Source: Megachile rotundata (Eukaryota > Arthropoda > Insecta > Hymenoptera > Megachilidae). From it: 64,000 nt of DNA. A program made the position numbers and the translations under genes. The stretch covers positions 124,001 to 188,000 of the forward strand of contig NW_027473532.1 of the NCBI RefSeq assembly GCF_050947335.1, given 5' to 3'. The notes below the pieces were generated by a model that saw only the letters and a program-made list of their open reading frames with translations, had not been told where the DNA came from and made no database searches. Below are positions 61,074-64,000 of this stretch, in pieces. How positions within the stretch are numbered: position 1 is the first letter of the stretch; each line of letters opens with the position of its first letter.

Positions 61074-64000
61074 CAGCGGATATGTGCGAATTAGAGGCTG
61101 AATCGTGCGAAAATGAGCATAATTCGTTCAAAACGAACAAAATTGTTCATTGTGGTGTTGAATTGTGCTCAGTTACGATAACTTAACATGACTAGATAGT
61201 ACAGAGTCGAATTACAGCGGATATGTGCGAATTAGAGGCTGAATCGTTCGAAAATGAGCAAATTTCGTTCAAAACGAGCAAAATTCGTGCAAAACGAGCA
61301 AAATTGTTCATTGTGGTGTTGAATTGTGCTCAGATAGGATAACTTAGCATAACTAGATAGTACAGAGTCGAATTGCAGCGGATATGTGCGAATTAGAGGC
61401 TGAATCGTGCGAAAATGGGCATAATTCGTTCAAAACGAGCAAAATTGTTCATTGTGGTGTTGAATTGTGCTCAGTTACGATAACTTAACATGACTAGATT
61501 GTACAGAGTCGAATTACAGCGGATATGTGCGAATTAGAGGCTGAATCGATCGAAAATGAGCAAAATTCGTTCAAAACGAGCAAAATTCGTGCAAAACGAG
61601 CAAAATTGTTCATTGTGGTGTTGAATTGTGCTCAGATAGGATAACTTAACATAACTAGATAGTACAGAGTCGAATCACAGCGGATATGTGCGAATTAGAG
61701 GCTGAATCGTGCGAAAATGAGCATAATTCGTGCAAAACGAGCAAAATTGTTCGTTGTGGTGTTGAATTGTGCTCAGATAGGATAACCTAACATAACTAGA
61801 TAGTACAGAGTCGAATTGCAGCGGATATGTGCGAATTAGAGGCTGAATCGTGCGAAAATGAGCATAATTCGTGCAAAACGAGCAAAATTGTTCGTTGTGG
61901 TGTTGAATTGTGCTCAGATAGGATAACCTAACATAACTAGATAGTACAGAGTCGAATTGCAGCGGATATGTGCGAATTAGAGGCTGAATCGTGCGAAAAT
62001 GAGCATAATTCGTGCAAAACGAGCAAAATTGTTCGTTGTGGTGTTGAATTGTGCTCAGATAGGATAACCTAACATAACTAGATAGTACAGAGTCGAATTG
62101 CAGCGGATATGTGCGAATTAGAGGCTGAATCGTGCGAAAATGAGCATAATTCGTGCAAAACGAGCAAAATTGTTCATTGTGGTGTCGAATTGCGCCCAGA
62201 TAGGATAACTTAACATAACTAGATAGTACAGAGTCGAATTGCAGCGGAAATGTGCGAATTAGAGGCTGAATCGTGCGAAAATGAGCATAATTCGTGCAAA
62301 ACGAGCAAAATTGTTCGTTGTGGTGTTGAATTGTGCTCAGATAGGATAACCTAACATAACTAGATAGTACAGAGTCGAATTGCAGCGGATATGTGCGAAT
62401 TAGAGGCTGAATCGTGCGAAAATGAGCATAATTCGTGCAAAACGAGCAAAATTGTTCGTTGTGGTGTTGAATTGTGCTCAGATAGGATAACCTAACATAA
62501 CTAGATAGTACAGAGTCGAATTGCAGCGGATATGTGCGAATTAGAGGCTGAATCGTGCGAAAATGAGCATAATTCGTGCAAAACGAGCAAAATTGTTCAT
62601 TGTGGTGTCGAATTGCGCCCAGATAGGATAACTTAACATAACTAGATAGTACAGAGTCGAATTGCAGCGGAAATGTGCGAATTAGAGGCTGAATCGTGCG
62701 AAAATGAGCATAATTCGTGCAAAACGAGCAAAACTGTTCATTGTGGTGTCGAATTGTGCTCAGATAGGATAATTTAACATAACTAGATAGTACAGAGTCG
62801 AATTACAGCGGATATGTGCGAATTAGAGGCTGAATCGTTCGAAAATGAGCAAAATTCGTTCAAAACGAGCATAATTCGTGCAAAACGAGCAAAATTGTTC
62901 ATTGTGGTGTTGAATTGTGCTCAGATAGGATAACTTAACATAACTAGATAGTACAGAGTCGAATTGCAGCGGATATGTGCGAATTAGAGGCTGAATCGTG
63001 CGAAAATGAGCATAATTCGTGCAAAACGAGCAAAATTGTTCATTATGGTGTTGAATTGTGCTCAGATAGGATAACTTAACATAACTAGATAGCACAGAGT
63101 CGAATTACAGCGGATATGTGCGAATTAGAGGCTGAATCGTTCGAAAATGAGCAAAATTCGTTCAAAACGAGCATAATTCGTGCAAAACGAGCAAAATTGT
63201 TCATTGTGGTGTTGAATTGTGCTCAGATAGGATAACTTAACATAACTAGATAGTACAGAGTCGAATTGCAGCGGATATGTGCGAATTAGAGGCTGAATCG
63301 TGCGAAAATGAGCATAATTCGTGCAAAACGAGCAAAATTGTTCATTATGGTGTTGAATTGTGCTCAGATAGGATAACTTAACATAACTAGATAGCACAGA
63401 GTCGAATTGCAGCGGATATGTGCGAATTAGAGGCTGAATCGTGCGATAATGAGCATAATTCGTGCAAAACGAGCAAAACTGTTCATTGTGGTGTCGAATT
63501 GTGCTCAGATAGGATAACTTAACATAACTAGATAGTACAGAGTCGAATTACAGCGGATATGTGCGAATTAGAGGCTGAATCGTTCGAAAATGAGCAAAAT
63601 TCGTTCAAAACGAGCATAATTCGTGCAAAACGAGCAAAATTGTTCATTGTGGTGTTGAATTGTGCTCAGATAGGATAACTTAACATAACTAGATAGTACA
63701 GAGTCGAATTGCAGCGGATATGTGCGAATTAGAGGCTGAATCGTGCGAAAATGAGCATAATTCGTGCAAAACGAGCAAAATTGTTCATTGTGGTGTCGAA
63801 TTGTGCTCAGATAGGATAACTTAACATAACTAGATAGTACAGAGTCGAATTGCAGCGGATATGTGCGAATTAGAGGCTGAATCGTTCGAAAATGAGCAAA
63901 ATTCGTTCAAAACGAGCAAAATTCGTGCAAAACGAGCAAAATTGTTCATTGTGGTGTTGAATTGTGCTCAGTTACGATAACTTAACATGACTAGATAGTA

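Larger units (their letters stand above)
16622..64000. repeat. Satellite array, right segment (141/161-bp monomers)
   Basis: About 47 kb of the same head-to-tail satellite, running off the right edge of the window. It consists only of 141- and 161-bp monomers arranged in nested higher-order repeats, listed separately where I could trace them. I see no gene, no other transposon and no inverted monomer. The many 90-184 aa reverse-strand open frames begin at GTG codons and end where a 161-bp monomer shifts the frame, so I do not annotate them as coding. Confidence 0.97.

Noticed and set aside
1..64000. CRISPR array
   Set aside because: Repeats are contiguous 141/161-bp satellite monomers without unique spacers, and there are no cas genes. 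The LINE and the array size point to a eukaryote.

Overview
The window is eukaryotic heterochromatin-type DNA: about 58 kb of one tandem satellite (roughly 390-400 monomers) interrupted once, at 10796-16609, by a full-length non-LTR (LINE) retrotransposon. No host gene, tRNA, rRNA or CRISPR array is visible. The organism is probably an insect or other arthropod. I infer this only from the style of the retroelement (I/jockey-like ORF1 with three zinc knuckles; ORF2 with endonuclease, reverse transcriptase, RNase H and a C-terminal CCHC). I do not recognise the satellite.

Satellite. The basic monomer is 141 bp (for example 222-362). A second length class is 161 bp (for example 4713-4873) and carries one extra 20-bp subunit. 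The 141-bp monomer itself reads as 7 x 20 + 1 bp, and several of its 20-bp rows still resemble each other, so it probably arose by amplifying a 20-bp unit. Monomers are all head-to-tail. They are organised into nested higher-order repeats (302, 443, 745, 1047, 2215, 3524 and 4309 bp; each is a whole-number sum of 141s and 161s). Larger blocks are near-identical over kilobases: 1-10628 plus 16611-19033 matches 35851-48916, 19995-23946 matches 51791-55742, and 54144-58866 matches 40592-45314. Each monomer carries a motif one base from the mammalian CENP-B box consensus, and four monomers match it perfectly.

Retrotransposon. The 5814-bp element lies on the + strand and is bounded by a 12-bp target-site duplication (10784-10795 and 16610-16621). 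It has a GC-rich 5' UTR with hairpins, ORF1 (556 aa, nucleic-acid-binding), ORF2 (1227 aa, enzymatic) overlapping ORF1 by 17 nt, and a 255-nt 3' UTR with a hairpin and a CAATAAA-repeat tail. Both frames are intact and the key catalytic motifs are present, so it looks young and potentially active. ORF1 protein would coat the RNA. ORF2 would nick the target, reverse transcribe the RNA at the nick and degrade it with RNase H. Six unoccupied copies of the exact target monomer lie elsewhere in the window, and the near-identical partner block (35851-48916) lacks the insertion.

Limits: repeat alignments were made by eye on diagnostic variants, so block edges are approximate to a few bases, and collapse or expansion of such an array during assembly cannot be excluded.
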